The translations under genes and the position numbers were made by a program. This document shows, piece by piece, positions 9,084 through 18,324 of a stretch of 58,748 nucleotides of DNA (within the stretch, counting starts at the first letter, position 1; each line of letters opens with the position of its first letter). The notes beneath the pieces were generated by a model. The model was not told the origin of the DNA. It ran no database searches and saw only the letters and a program-made list of their open reading frames with translations. This stretch comes from Natronorubrum halalkaliphilum (lineage in GTDB: Archaea > Halobacteriota > Halobacteria > Halobacteriales > Natrialbaceae), in assembly GCF_009834785.1 (NCBI RefSeq), contig NZ_WUYX01000036.1, positions 1-58,748 on the forward strand, given 5' to 3'.

Positions 9084-9776
9084 GCTATCGTGTACATTTG
9101 TAATTCAGTGGTTTGAACTCGTTCACTCCAGGAATCCCCTTGAGCGGTCGCCGTAGTCGGCCGGTGGATCGTCGAGAACCCAGTAGACGGCTGACAGCGA
9201 GCGGATTCGCAATTTGGACCATCGCCGATTTCTCGCTCGGTAACCCGAGACGACTGCTGTTCCGCCTGGATCATACCCCGGATTGGATTTCCATTGTAAA
9301 GTCAGTTTGGGAAGGATGTTTCGAGTCCGAAGTCAGACGACCACCGTTCTCGCTCCGCTGCAGAACTATAACTCTACTGTTCCTTTTCATATTTCCTAGC
9401 ATAACATACACTTCTCTAACTTCGGTTTCCAAACTGACCACCCGTTCGATAGCGTAGCTACACTTTCGTTCGAGAAAAACGTCTGCGTCAATCACTGTCG
9501 AAGAAAAACTGAATCTGTATATAATGCGACCGGGCATCCAACTATATTCGATCCGAAAGTTCGCTTGACTCTATCAAGCGAGTCAATTGCACTGATCGAC
9601 CCGTAGCAGCGCCGGTCGATTCGAGGGATATAATGGTGTATCTCCAGAAACCATCATATATGTGTCTATGTACGATATATGCCATGAGTGCGGAAGGACG
9701 CCGGCGATACCGATAGCTCTCCGGAACCGTGACTGCACCGAGCGGTTACGTCGGTTCCGTCTCGTCTCGTCTCGTC
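9084..9776. other. Long intergenic stretch without a supported gene
   Basis: Nearly 700 bp of lower-GC DNA lie here. Two overlapping open frames on opposite strands (9113-9457 plus, 9271-9537 minus) lack the acidic bias and recognisable motifs of real genes in this window. AT-rich tracts at 9628-9635 (GGATATAA) and 9655-9690 could be promoter-like. The stretch may mark an old insertion or deletion at the edge of the phenylacetate island. Confidence 0.4.
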
Positions 9777-10235
9777 CTACTCCTTGCGTTTGATGAGGAA
9801 CTTCATGTCGCCCTCGAGGACGACCGTATCGTCCTGATTCGTCATTACGGTATCGAGGACGACGATACCCGCATCGTCGTGATCGACGTCTTTCGTCTCG
9901 GTGACTTCCATCTCGAGTGAGAGCGTGTCCCCGATGTAGACGGGGTTCGGCAGATCCATGTAGTTCATACCGAGGAAGGCGTAGGCCGTCCGCTCGACGA
10001 TTCCGGTCCGGTAGACGAAGCCGGTCGCCTGAACGAACGTCATCGGGCCGTGGGCGATTCGGCCGTCGAACGGACCGTCTTCCGCGTACTCCTTGTTCGT
10101 GTGTAACTCCGTCCAGTCGCCGGTCAACGCGGAGTGCATGACGAAATCGGATTCGGTGACGGTCCGACCGACGCTCTCGAACTCCTGTCCCTCTTCGAAG
10201 TCCTCGAAGTGGTGTGGCTCGTAGCTATATGCCAT
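9777..10235 (-). CDS. MaoC-family (R)-specific enoyl-CoA hydratase-like protein
   Basis: This 152-residue single hot-dog-fold protein has the MaoC signature: the catalytic Asp/His region ALTGDWTELHTNKEYA followed by GRIAHGPMTF. The family hydrates enoyl-CoA esters. In the aerobic phenylacetate pathway a MaoC domain (free-standing in some bacteria, fused in PaaZ) hydrolyses oxepin-CoA. Its place 290 bp downstream of a phenylacetate-CoA ligase on the same strand makes that role attractive, though unproven. I prefer the ATG at 10235; an alternative GTG at 10250 would add five residues. Confidence 0.85.
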   Translation of the reverse strand: MAYSYEPHHFEDFEEGQEFESVGRTVTESDFVMHSALTGDWTELHTNKEYAEDGPFDGRIAHGPMTFVQATGFVYRTGIVERTAYAFLGMNYMDLPNPVYIGDTLSLEMEVTETKDVDHDDAGIVVLDTVMTNQDDTVVLEGDMKFLIKRKE

Positions 10236-10521
10236 ACGTGGACATCCCAATCGCGGTACAAATAGTTTACTTCGGCGGCGGGAATCGGAGAGTCGGCGTG
10301 GGATTGATATCGGGCCCTCCCGACCCTGCCGGAGAGAGGGCCAACGCCGTGGTCCGTCACGAATAGTCTTCCCAAGCCGATATACCGAGTGGAATCACGT
10401 CGTGTGTTGGTCCGAAACAAATCCCTTCGACGACTCGGAGCAGACCGACCGGCACGTCGTGGCAGACCGATGCGATAGGCGGACTCGACGCGGAAGTCGG
10501 CGAGTCGGTCGGGCGACGAAA

Positions 10522-11808
10522 CTACCGGTGGTCGTAGACGCGCTTTACCTTCCCGACTTCCGTGCGCTCGATCTCGTCCGGATCGACGATATCCAGTTCG
10601 TCCGGCGTGAACGAAAGCACGTTCGAGAGCCGAGTTCGGATCCGTTTTCGAAGATCTTCGATATCGCCGTCGAACTCGGGTTCGCGCTCGAGTGTCAACT
10701 CGAGTCGGTCGAGGTTATCTTCGCGATAGAGGTCGATCCGGTAGTAGGGGGCGACGGCGTCGAACTCGAGGACGACGTCTTCGATCTCGCTGGGGTAGAG
10801 GTTGACGCCGCGGACGATCAGCAGGTCGTCGGCGCGGCCGGTGACGTTGTCCATTCGGACCATCGTACGGCCGCACTCACATTCGTCGGAGGTCAGCGTC
10901 GTGAGGTCGCCGGTCCGGTATCGGAGCACCGGTAGGGCTTCCTTCGAGAGCGTCGTCAACACGAGTTCGCCCTCCTCGCCCTCGTCGACCGGTTCGCCGG
11001 TGTTCGGGTCGATCACTTCGGGGTAGAAGTGATCCTCCCAGATGTGGAGTCCGTCCTGGGCCTCGTGGCACTCGTTGGAGACGCCGGGACCGATGATCTC
11101 CGACAGCCCGTAGATGTCGATTCCGGTGACGTCGAGTCGATCCTCGATCTCCTCGCGCATCGGATCGGTACAGGGCTCGGCACCGAAGATCACCGTCGAG
11201 ACCGGCAGGTCTTTGATGTCGATTCCCATCTCCTGGGCGGTCTCCGCGAGATAGAGCGAGTACGACGGCGTACAGGTCAGGACGTCGCTCTCGAGGTCCT
11301 GTAGCAGTTCTACCTGGCGCTGGGTCTGTCCGCCGCCGATAGGGATGACCGTCGCGCCGAGTTCTTCGATCCCGTAGTGGAGTCCGAGACCGCCGGTGAA
11401 CAGGCCGTAGCCGTATCCGTTCTGGACCGTATCTCCGGGTTCGACGCCGGACGCGGCGAGACACCGTGCGACGACCTCGCTCCATACCTCCAGATCACTC
11501 TCGGTGTAGGAGACAATCTTGGGTTTCCCGGTCGTCCCCGACGAGGCGTGGATTCGGCGAATTTCGTCGTCATCGACGGCGAACAAGCCGTCAGGATATT
11601 CGGCGCGGAAATCCTCTTTCGTGGTAAACGGGAGCGTTCCGATGTCGTCAACCGTCTGTATATCCTCGGGTGCAATGCCCGCAGCGTCGAGTTCTTCCCG
11701 GTAGTAGTCGACGTTTTCGTACGCGTGAGACACCGTTTCGCGGAGCCGTTCGTTCTGTAACTCTCGAATCTCCGACCGAGGCGCTGTCTCTATCTGCTTA
11801 TAACTCAT
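10522..11808 (-). CDS. paaK: Phenylacetate--CoA ligase
   Basis: This 428-residue adenylate-forming enzyme makes phenylacetyl-CoA from phenylacetate, ATP and CoA. The phosphate-binding loop ASSGTTGKPKI lies at residues 88-98. The conserved block YGLSEIIGPG and the acyl-CoA synthetase motif RTGDLTTL, then RADDLLIVRGVNLYPSEIE, are typical of PaaK rather than of long-chain ligases. Length matches the family (about 430). The C-terminal Lys-bearing segment ERTEVGKVKRV is intact. A second, very similar copy lies at 22438-23721. An AT-rich tract GATTTTTATC (minus strand, about 30 nt upstream) fits a promoter with a very short leader, favouring the ATG at 11808 over the GTG two codons earlier. Confidence 0.93.
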   Translation of the reverse strand: MSYKQIETAPRSEIRELQNERLRETVSHAYENVDYYREELDAAGIAPEDIQTVDDIGTLPFTTKEDFRAEYPDGLFAVDDDEIRRIHASSGTTGKPKIVSYTESDLEVWSEVVARCLAASGVEPGDTVQNGYGYGLFTGGLGLHYGIEELGATVIPIGGGQTQRQVELLQDLESDVLTCTPSYSLYLAETAQEMGIDIKDLPVSTVIFGAEPCTDPMREEIEDRLDVTGIDIYGLSEIIGPGVSNECHEAQDGLHIWEDHFYPEVIDPNTGEPVDEGEEGELVLTTLSKEALPVLRYRTGDLTTLTSDECECGRTMVRMDNVTGRADDLLIVRGVNLYPSEIEDVVLEFDAVAPYYRIDLYREDNLDRLELTLEREPEFDGDIEDLRKRIRTRLSNVLSFTPDELDIVDPDEIERTEVGKVKRVYDHR

Positions 11809-11999
11809 CCTCACTCAACAATCCGGAGTGCCTCGATAAAAATCATGGGGTATGAACACGTGGTACTGACTGACGTAACGATTGATAGAAGACGAGCTGT
11901 TTGCGGCCCGCGAGACCGAACCGAAACCGACCCGCGTCGACGGTCCGCTCGCGTTCCGCAGTCACCGGCGAAGGTCCAGCCGGTACGTCTCCGCCCGGG

Positions 12000-12590
12000 T
12001 TACGTCGACCGCTCCGCGGGTGGCAACTGAACCGTTTCGACGATCGGTTCGTCGAACGGGAGTCGCATCCGAAGATCGTCCCCGCTTCGCTCGACCGTTT
12101 CGAACCCCATTCGATGATAGACGTGAACAGCGCGTTCGTTCGCCGCGTCGACGTCCAATACGAGCGCCTCGTGGCCCGCGTCGGCGGCCTGTGCGATAAC
12201 ATGCCGACAGAGTTCGCTGCCGATCCCGCGGTCGTGGAACGCCGGATCGACGAAGACGACGAACTGCGGTTCCACGCTCGAGCACGGCGAGTACGCCGCG
12301 TGGCCGATAACTCGCCCGCCGTGAACGGCGACGATATTGAACCCGCGATCGAGCAATCGCTCGAGCCAGTTACCGATCCGCTCGCGGGTGACCGGCGGAA
12401 TCCCCATCGAGCGGTGACGCTCGGGGTAGTCGACGTACATCGAAACGAGGCCGTCGAATCGCGAAGGCGAGTACGGTTCGACGAGAACTGCCTCGCCTCG
12501 CTTATCGATGAACCGGGGACAACGGGGCGGGCAGCCAGTGGTTCCCGTACAGTTCGCCGGGTCCCACGCGGAGCAGGTATCGGTTGTCAT
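12000..12590 (-). CDS. GNAT family N-acetyltransferase with Cys-rich N terminus
   Basis: This 196-residue protein has a GNAT core from about residue 35. The acetyl-CoA pyrophosphate loop is DRGIGSELCRHV, preceded by strand FVVFVDPAFH and followed by the C-terminal strand VYHRMGFETV. The first 28 residues contain four cysteines (TCSAWDPANC, then TGCPPRCPRF), suggesting a small metal-binding knuckle. GNAT enzymes acetylate amines of small molecules or proteins; the target is not predictable. It is a single gene on the minus strand, with the paaK gene downstream. Confidence 0.8.
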   Translation of the reverse strand: MTTDTCSAWDPANCTGTTGCPPRCPRFIDKRGEAVLVEPYSPSRFDGLVSMYVDYPERHRSMGIPPVTRERIGNWLERLLDRGFNIVAVHGGRVIGHAAYSPCSSVEPQFVVFVDPAFHDRGIGSELCRHVIAQAADAGHEALVLDVDAANERAVHVYHRMGFETVERSGDDLRMRLPFDEPIVETVQLPPAERST

Positions 12591-12762
12591 GGGTAGTCAC
12601 ACTCGAACGTTAGCGCCGAAGATGCATCACGATAAACACGTTCATTTACGGCATTTATATACTAGGCGGAACGGAACGCGCCCGCTCGAACACCACCTGA
12701 CGAGGCAGTGTTCGATACCCTCGTTTCCACCGATCGGATGCCCAAAAACGCCGATTCGATGC

Positions 12763-13158
12763 TCACTCCTCAGGGCTGACGGTGACGACCGGCCTGTCAG
12801 TTCCAAGGATGACCGACTGAGTCACGCTCCCGAAAACGACCTTTCCCGTCGGCGTTCGCTTGCGCCCGGAAAGACAGACCATGTCGGCGTCTATGTCATC
12901 GGCCGCCTTGATTAACTCCGGTGCAGGGTCACCGCTCGCTTCGTAGTACTCGTAGTCGATTCCACGCTCGTCGAACGCCGCGGCGGCGTGGCGAACGCCG
13001 TCGACCTCCGGGATTGATCGGCCCTCAGGATTCTCCTGAAACACGTGCGCGAGGACGGCCGTTATCTCGTCGGTTGGCCCCGGAAGCGATTCGATCATCG
13101 ACGCCTGTGCCATCGCTCGATCCGCGTCGGTATCGACACCGACCAGTATCTGATACAT
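12763..13158 (-). CDS. Universal stress protein family protein
   Basis: This 131-residue UspA-fold protein begins MYQILVGVDTD, and its C-terminal nucleotide-binding motif is GKVVFGSVTQSVI followed by DRPVVTV. This is the ATP-binding type signature G-x2-G-x9-G(S/T). The ATG at 13158 is chosen because the preceding in-frame residues do not belong to the fold. Usp proteins next to transporters are common in haloarchaea, where they may modulate transport. Here it is divergent from the liv-type ABC operon across a 221-bp gap. Confidence 0.88.
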   Translation of the reverse strand: MYQILVGVDTDADRAMAQASMIESLPGPTDEITAVLAHVFQENPEGRSIPEVDGVRHAAAAFDERGIDYEYYEASGDPAPELIKAADDIDADMVCLSGRKRTPTGKVVFGSVTQSVILGTDRPVVTVSPEE

Positions 13159-13321
13159 AGTCCGACAATTGAGACCACCTACCATAACATTCCGGTTCGG
13201 TTCCCACGCGATGGGTTGGTCCGGCAGGAATACCTTGTTTGTCTGCGGGAGCGCCCCGCGTCTCTCTCCACGAACCAGGGGCTACGATTGATCGCATTTC
13301 CGTATATTCCGGAGAACCACT

Positions 13322-13380
13322 TATAAAACCGCCATAAAACGGGGTCGATTTTTATAGTCGGCTGTAATCTACTGAGCGTA
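13322..13380 (+). promoter_or_regulatory. Promoter of the liv-type ABC operon
   Basis: A TATA-like tract ATTTTTATAG (13348-13357) is centred about 27 nt upstream of the ATG at 13380. This is the distance expected for a leaderless haloarchaeal transcript starting at or next to the start codon. Just upstream, at 13327-13336, AACCGCCATA is the exact reverse complement of a 10-mer in the paaA promoter (19472-19481). It is a candidate shared regulator site. Confidence 0.6.
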
Positions 13381-14645
13381 TGACTCGAGGTGGCAAACCA
13401 CAGGGGAGAAGACGTGATGTTCTTAAAGCAATTACCGCTGGTAGTGTGGCTGGAATTACCGGATTAGCCGGTTGTGTCGGCGATCCGGACGAGATGGAAA
13501 ACGGGGATGACGATGATTTCGATACGGTACAGTTCGGAGTTCTCGAACCGTTCACGGGAGAGTTCAGCGACCTCGCCGAAGAACGACACCAGGGGACCGA
13601 ACTCGCCATCGAGCAGATCAACGAAAGCGACGAGTACGACTTCGAGATCGAGTACGACGACTACGACACCCAACTCGATCCGGCGACGGCGACCCAGCGG
13701 GCCGAGCAGGCGGTCCAATCCGACGGGGCGCAGTTTATCACCGGCTGTATCTCGAGTTCGGCCGCGCTCGCGATCAACGACTTCGCACTCGAAAACGAAG
13801 TGGTCTATACGCCGGGGGCGGCGGACACCTCGATTACGGGCGCAAACTGCAACGAGTACGTGTTCCGATTCGAGACGAGCACGGCACAGATCGCGGAGGT
13901 CATGGCCCAGTGGACCGCCGACGAACTCGGCGATCAGATCGTCTACCACATCGCGGACTACGCCTACGGGGAATCGGTGCTGAACGAGGTCGAAACGCGG
14001 ATGGAGTCGATCAGCGACGATTACGAACAGGTCGGTGTCACGCGCTCCGATCCGGGATCGACGGACTTCGAGGCGTTCATCAGCCAGATCGCGGATGTTA
14101 GCGACGAGGCCGACGCCCTCGTCGTCGGAATGACGGGAGCGGACCTCGCGATCTTCCTTTCGCAGGCGGGTGCGCGCGGATTACAGGACGAGATACCGAT
14201 CGTGACAACGACCGGTTCGTTCCGGGCCGTGCGGGCTGGGGCCGGAGACGGGGCCTACAACACCTACAGCGGCGTCCGATACATCCCCGACATCGATACC
14301 GGCGACAATCAGGAGTTCGTCGAGGCGTACGAAGCCGAGTACGGCGACTTGCCGGACAACTTCTCGCGCGTCGGCTACGAATCGATTCGGATGGTCGCAA
14401 ACGGGATCCGCGAAGCCGGCTCTCGGAACCCCTCGACGGTCGCCGAGACGCTCTCGGGGATGGAACACGATACGATCTTCGGGCCAAACGAGTTTCGTGA
14501 GTGCGACCAGCAGGCGATGAATCCGGTCTGGATGGGCGAGTGCGTCGAACCGGACTCCGGTGAACTCGCCGACGTCGAACTCCTTGAGGAACTGACCGGC
14601 GAAGAAGCCGCGCCCGACTGTGAGGATACGGGCTGTGAGCTGTAA
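13380..14645 (+). CDS. Branched-chain/aromatic-type ABC transporter substrate-binding lipoprotein
   Basis: This 421-residue periplasmic-binding-fold (type I, LivK/HAAT family) protein captures a solute outside the membrane for the permease and ATPases encoded next. The N terminus is a Tat signal (GRRRDVLK at 9-16, hydrophobic core AGSVAGITGL) ending in a lipobox LAGC with Cys32, followed by an acidic linker. The mature domain shows LivK features: GVLEPFTGEFSDLAEERHQG, QAVQSDGAQFITGCISSS, and VVGMTGADLAIFLSQAGARG. HAAT-family transporters take up branched-chain amino acids, urea, amides or aromatic acids. The position between paaK and paaABCD suggests an aromatic acid such as phenylacetate. 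Confidence 0.92.
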   Translation: MTRGGKPQGRRRDVLKAITAGSVAGITGLAGCVGDPDEMENGDDDDFDTVQFGVLEPFTGEFSDLAEERHQGTELAIEQINESDEYDFEIEYDDYDTQLDPATATQRAEQAVQSDGAQFITGCISSSAALAINDFALENEVVYTPGAADTSITGANCNEYVFRFETSTAQIAEVMAQWTADELGDQIVYHIADYAYGESVLNEVETRMESISDDYEQVGVTRSDPGSTDFEAFISQIADVSDEADALVVGMTGADLAIFLSQAGARGLQDEIPIVTTTGSFRAVRAGAGDGAYNTYSGVRYIPDIDTGDNQEFVEAYEAEYGDLPDNFSRVGYESIRMVANGIREAGSRNPSTVAETLSGMEHDTIFGPNEFRECDQQAMNPVWMGECVEPDSGELADVELLEELTGEEAAPDCEDTGCEL

Positions 14646-14676
14646 TACGGATATCGATTATCTGCCCCGATAACCA

Positions 14677-16641
14677 ATGATTACAGGATTCTTACAACCG
14701 CTCGTCGACGGGTTGACGATCGGCGTGGTCTACGTGCTGTTGGCCGCCGGTCTCTCCGTTATTTTCGGCGTCATGCACGTTATCAATTTCGCTCACGGCG
14801 AACTGTTCGCGCTGGGAGCGTACTTTGCACTGGCGCTGGTCGTTCCGTTCGGTGGAACGGCGTTTTTCGCCGCCCTGTTCATCGCGCCGCTGCTCGTCGG
14901 TATCATCGGCGTCGCGATCGAACGATACACGGTGAGGCCGTTGTACGGACGAAACCCGCTGTATCACATCCTGCTCACGTTCGGACTGGTGTTGGTGATC
15001 AACGACCTGATCTACCTCGTCTGGCAGCCGGGCAACGTCAACCTCCCGGTGCCAGAGATCCTCACCGGAACGATCAACGTGCTCGGGATCAACGCCAGCG
15101 TGTACAACATGTTCATCATCGTCTTCGGCGGCGTGATGGCGTTTGCCGTCTGGGCGATGCTCGAGTACACGAAGTACGGACTGATCATTCGTGCCGGCTC
15201 GCAGGACCGGCAGATGGTCCGTAACCTCGGCATCGATATCGATCGGTATTATTCGCTCGTCTTCGGTATGGGTGCCGCACTCGCCGCCGTCGCCGGGATC
15301 ATTCTCGGCGGCTACCAGACGGTCAGCCCCGAAATGGGGATGTCGGTCATCATCCCTGCGTTCGTCATCGTCGTGCTCGGCGGCCTCGGCAGTTTCAAAG
15401 GTGCCGTCGTCGGCGGTCTCCTCGTCGGCGTGATACAGACGGTGTTGCGAACGTACGCTCCGATTTTCGAGGGAATGGTGATCTTTCTGCTGATGATCGC
15501 CGTTCTCCTCCTCCGGCCGCGCGGCCTGTTCGGCGTCGAAACCGAAGAGGAAGGCGGTGAGCTACTGACCGGGTCGGGTGGATTCCTCGAGCCACAGACG
15601 CGAAAGCAACTGGCGATCGGCATGATCGCGCTGCTGGCACTGGTTCCCCTCGGCGTGGGGACGCTGTACTCGGCGTACGCCGTCACACTGATGATCGAAA
15701 TCATCATCTGGGGCCTGTTTGCACTCAGTCTGGACTTCGTGATGGGGTATACGGGACTGGTGTCACTCGGCCACGCACTGTTCTACGGCCTCGGAGCGTA
15801 CGCCGTCGCGATCACGCTGTTACATGTGAGCCAGTCCGCGTTCATCGCGATCGGTCTCGCCATCGTCATCTCCGCCGCCATCGCGTGGTTCGTCGGCTTC
15901 CTCTCGATCCGGGTCGGCGGCGTCTACTTCGCGATGATCACGCTCGCGTTCGCGGAGTTGTTCTACAACATGCTGTACCGTCTCGATATCACCGGCGGCT
16001 CCGAGGGGCTGTTCGGCATCTCGACGTACTACGGGATCGCCGGAATGGGTCCCACTCTCGGCGACATCGGGTTCTACGTCGGTCCGGTTGCACTGACCGG
16101 CCAGTCGCTGTTCTACTACATCGCGCTGGGTGCGCTGATCGCCTCGTTCCTGATCACCCGGCGGATGCTCAACTCTCCCTTCGGCTCTGTGCTCAAGTCG
16201 ATTCGGGAGAACGAACAGCGCTCTACGTTCATCGGCTACGAGACGACCATCTACAAGCGACGAGCATTCGTGATCAGCGGTGCGCTGGCCGGCCTGGCCG
16301 GCGGCCTCTTCACCCTCAATGCGGGGTATGCGACGCCGTCGTTCGCCTACTGGCTCCACTCGGGTGAGGTGATCGTGATGGTCATCCTCGGCGGCATGGG
16401 AACGTTGTACGGACCGATCATCGGTGCGGGCGTGTTCTTCGGCCTCGAGGAGATCCTCACCGGGTTTACGGCCCGCTGGCGACTGGTTCTCGGGACGATC
16501 TTCGTCCTGTTCGTGATCTTCCTCCCGCGCGGGCTGGTCTCGCTGCCGGCCCAACTCGCCCCGTACGTGTCGGGCGGTTCCGGACCCGGTCCGGAGCCGG
16601 AACCAGCACCGGACGAACCGAGCGTCAGAGGTGACGACTAA
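14677..16641 (+). CDS. Fused LivH-LivM type ABC permease
   Basis: This single 654-residue polypeptide contains both permease subunits of the HAAT importer. Residues 1-285 are LivH-like (GVMHVINFAHGELFALGAY near 31-49, VVLGGLGSFKGAVVGGLLVG near 232-250). Residues 286-308 are a hydrophilic linker. Residues 309-630 are LivM-like (MGYTGLVSLGHALFYGLGAY near 356-375, FAMITLAFAELFYN near 418-431, MVILGGMGTLYGPIIGA near the end). The C-terminal tail is a Pro/Gly/Glu-rich cytoplasmic extension. In bacteria these are separate genes. It starts 31 bp after the binding-protein gene and overlaps the next gene by 1 nt (TAATG), so translation is probably coupled. Confidence 0.93.
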   Translation: MITGFLQPLVDGLTIGVVYVLLAAGLSVIFGVMHVINFAHGELFALGAYFALALVVPFGGTAFFAALFIAPLLVGIIGVAIERYTVRPLYGRNPLYHILLTFGLVLVINDLIYLVWQPGNVNLPVPEILTGTINVLGINASVYNMFIIVFGGVMAFAVWAMLEYTKYGLIIRAGSQDRQMVRNLGIDIDRYYSLVFGMGAALAAVAGIILGGYQTVSPEMGMSVIIPAFVIVVLGGLGSFKGAVVGGLLVGVIQTVLRTYAPIFEGMVIFLLMIAVLLLRPRGLFGVETEEEGGELLTGSGGFLEPQTRKQLAIGMIALLALVPLGVGTLYSAYAVTLMIEIIIWGLFALSLDFVMGYTGLVSLGHALFYGLGAYAVAITLLHVSQSAFIAIGLAIVISAAIAWFVGFLSIRVGGVYFAMITLAFAELFYNMLYRLDITGGSEGLFGISTYYGIAGMGPTLGDIGFYVGPVALTGQSLFYYIALGALIASFLITRRMLNSPFGSVLKSIRENEQRSTFIGYETTIYKRRAFVISGALAGLAGGLFTLNAGYATPSFAYWLHSGEVIVMVILGGMGTLYGPIIGAGVFFGLEEILTGFTARWRLVLGTIFVLFVIFLPRGLVSLPAQLAPYVSGGSGPGPEPEPAPDEPSVRGDD

Positions 16642-17441
16642 TGGCTATGGAAACGACTGAAACGAATCAACGATCCGCCGGAGACACGATTCTCGAGACG
16701 GAAGACCTGGTCAAGAAATTTGGACAGTTCACGGCGACGGACCGGATCAACCTGACGGTCGAACGCGGCGAGTTCCGGAGTATTATCGGTCCGAACGGTG
16801 CCGGAAAGACGACGCTGTTCAACCTCATCACCGGCGCGCTCCCCGCCACCGACGGCGCAGTGTACTTCGACGGCGAGGACATTACGTCCCTCTCGCCGTC
16901 GGAGCGCGTTCGCCGCGGCATCGGGCGCTCGTTCCAGATCTCGAATATCTTCGGCGGACTCACCGTCCGCGAGAACGTCAGGCTGGCGTCCCAATCGCTT
17001 GATCGCGACCAGTACAACTTCCTCCAATCGCTGTTCAAACCGACCGGTCGGTACGACAGCATGAACGAGCGAACCGATCGCATCCTCGATCGGATCGGGC
17101 TCAGGGACGTCGCTGACGAAACGGCGGATGCACTCCCCTACGGCGATAAGCGACGCCTCGAGATCGGCGTGGTTCTCGCGACCGAACCCGATCTCGTGTT
17201 GTTCGACGAGCCGACGGCGGGCATGAGCGTCGAGGAAACCCAGGAGACGATCGATCTGATCGAAGAGGTGCTGGTCGATCAGACGCTGTTGCTCATCGAA
17301 CACGACATCGAACTCGTTATGGAACTCTCAGATCACATCACCGTGTTGAATCGTGGAGAAATTCTTGCAGAGGGGACGCCCAACGAAATCGCCGCCAATT
17401 CGGACGTTCAGGACGCCTATCTCGGAGGGATGATGGAATGA
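16641..17441 (+). CDS. ABC transporter ATP-binding protein, LivG type
   Basis: This 266-residue ATPase subunit of the HAAT importer has a Walker A motif GPNGAGKTT at residues 50-58. The family-specific signature is LPYGDKRRLEIG in place of LSGGQ, as in LivG, with Walker B LVLFDEPTAGMS and the H-loop IEHDIELVM. The long LivG-specific insertion between Q-loop and signature is present. It overlaps the fused permease gene by 1 nt and the next ATPase gene by 4 nt (ATGA), giving a tightly coupled operon. Confidence 0.93.
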   Translation: MAMETTETNQRSAGDTILETEDLVKKFGQFTATDRINLTVERGEFRSIIGPNGAGKTTLFNLITGALPATDGAVYFDGEDITSLSPSERVRRGIGRSFQISNIFGGLTVRENVRLASQSLDRDQYNFLQSLFKPTGRYDSMNERTDRILDRIGLRDVADETADALPYGDKRRLEIGVVLATEPDLVLFDEPTAGMSVEETQETIDLIEEVLVDQTLLLIEHDIELVMELSDHITVLNRGEILAEGTPNEIAANSDVQDAYLGGMME

Positions 17442-18160
17442 GTGCCGAACCCCTGCTCTCCGTTCACGAGGTGACGTCGGGGTACGGCGAGACGCAAGTG
17501 CTTCGCGATCTGTCCCTGACGGTCGACGGGGGAGAGATCGTTTCGCTCGTCGGTCGCAACGGCGCCGGCAAGACGACGACGCTCCGGTCGATCATGGGTA
17601 TTCTCACCCCGACAAGCGGGCGCATCACCTATCGCGGCGAGGATATCTCGGCGCTCGATGCCACGGAAACGGCCAAGAAAGGACTCGCCCTCGTCCCGGA
17701 GGAGCGCCAGATCTTTCCGGAGCTGACGGTTCGGGAAAACCTCGAACTCGCCGACTACGGCGGCTCGCCGGACGTCGACTCGCTTTCGGTCGGCGAAGCG
17801 CTCGAGATGTTCGAGAACCTACAAGCGCGGGCGAGCAACGCTGGTTCGTCGCTATCGGGCGGCGAACAGCAGATGCTCGCGATCGGTCGCGCGCTCGTCG
17901 GCGGCGCAGATCTCATTCTGCTCGACGAACCGACGGAAGGACTCGCCCCCTACATCGTCCAGGATGTGATGGACATTATCACGGAGCTTAACGAACGGGG
18001 GATCACCGTCTTGCTGGTCGAGCAGAACGTCCACGTCTGCCTCGACCTCGCGGACCGAAACTACGTCATCAACCAGGGCGAGGTCGTCTACGAGGGGACG
18101 TCGGAATCGCTTCGTGCCGACGAGGAGGTCCTCGACAAGTATCTCGGCGTCACGGCGTAA
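17438..18160 (+). CDS. ABC transporter ATP-binding protein, LivF type
   Basis: This 240-residue second ATPase of the importer has Walker A GRNGAGKTT at 39-47, Q-loop region LVPEERQIFPELTVREN, signature LSGGEQQMLAIGRAL, Walker B LILLDEPTEGLAP and H-loop LLVEQNV. Length and motifs fit LivF. It completes a four-gene importer (binding protein, fused permease, two ATPases). The stop codon is followed by a T6 tract at 18185-18190. Confidence 0.93.
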   Translation: MSAEPLLSVHEVTSGYGETQVLRDLSLTVDGGEIVSLVGRNGAGKTTTLRSIMGILTPTSGRITYRGEDISALDATETAKKGLALVPEERQIFPELTVRENLELADYGGSPDVDSLSVGEALEMFENLQARASNAGSSLSGGEQQMLAIGRALVGGADLILLDEPTEGLAPYIVQDVMDIITELNERGITVLLVEQNVHVCLDLADRNYVINQGEVVYEGTSESLRADEEVLDKYLGVTA

Positions 18161-18184
18161 GCGGTTGCGTCACGGTTCGGTCGC

Positions 18185-18190
18185 TTTTTT
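18185..18190 (+). terminator. T-rich terminator of the liv-type operon
   Basis: A run of six T residues (GCTTTTTTCAC) lies 25 nt after the last stop codon of the operon. Short U-rich tracts without a required hairpin are the usual archaeal termination signal. The palindromic element at 18238-18324 follows and could help block read-through from either side. Confidence 0.5.
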
Positions 18191-18237
18191 CACAGTCGCT
18201 TCTCGTCACCGACGCTTTCGAGCTGAAAATCGTCCAC

Positions 18238-18324
18238 TCATACGGATTGCTGTAACTAGTTACCGCCGATCACCAGAGCCGGGTTCGGTGATCGGCGGTA
18301 ATTGACTGCAGTAAACCGTATCAG
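18238..18324. repeat. Palindromic intergenic element, copy A
   Basis: About 87 bp form a large imperfect inverted repeat. The left arm begins TCATACGGATTGCTGTAACT. The right arm read backwards begins CTGATACGGTTTACTGCAGT. Both converge on the identical inner stem TTACCGCCGATCACC around a 12-nt loop. Related elements occur at 33971-34052, 34053-34139, 36258-36342 and 58593-58660. It lies between convergent genes, and its right end (TCAG at 18321-18324) supplies the stop codon of the thioesterase gene. Confidence 0.8.

Noticed and set aside
9113-9537. Overlapping small frames in the 9.1-9.8 kb gap
   Set aside because: They are not acidic and have no motif or convincing promoter. The minus-strand frame has a TATA-like tract within its own first codons, not upstream.
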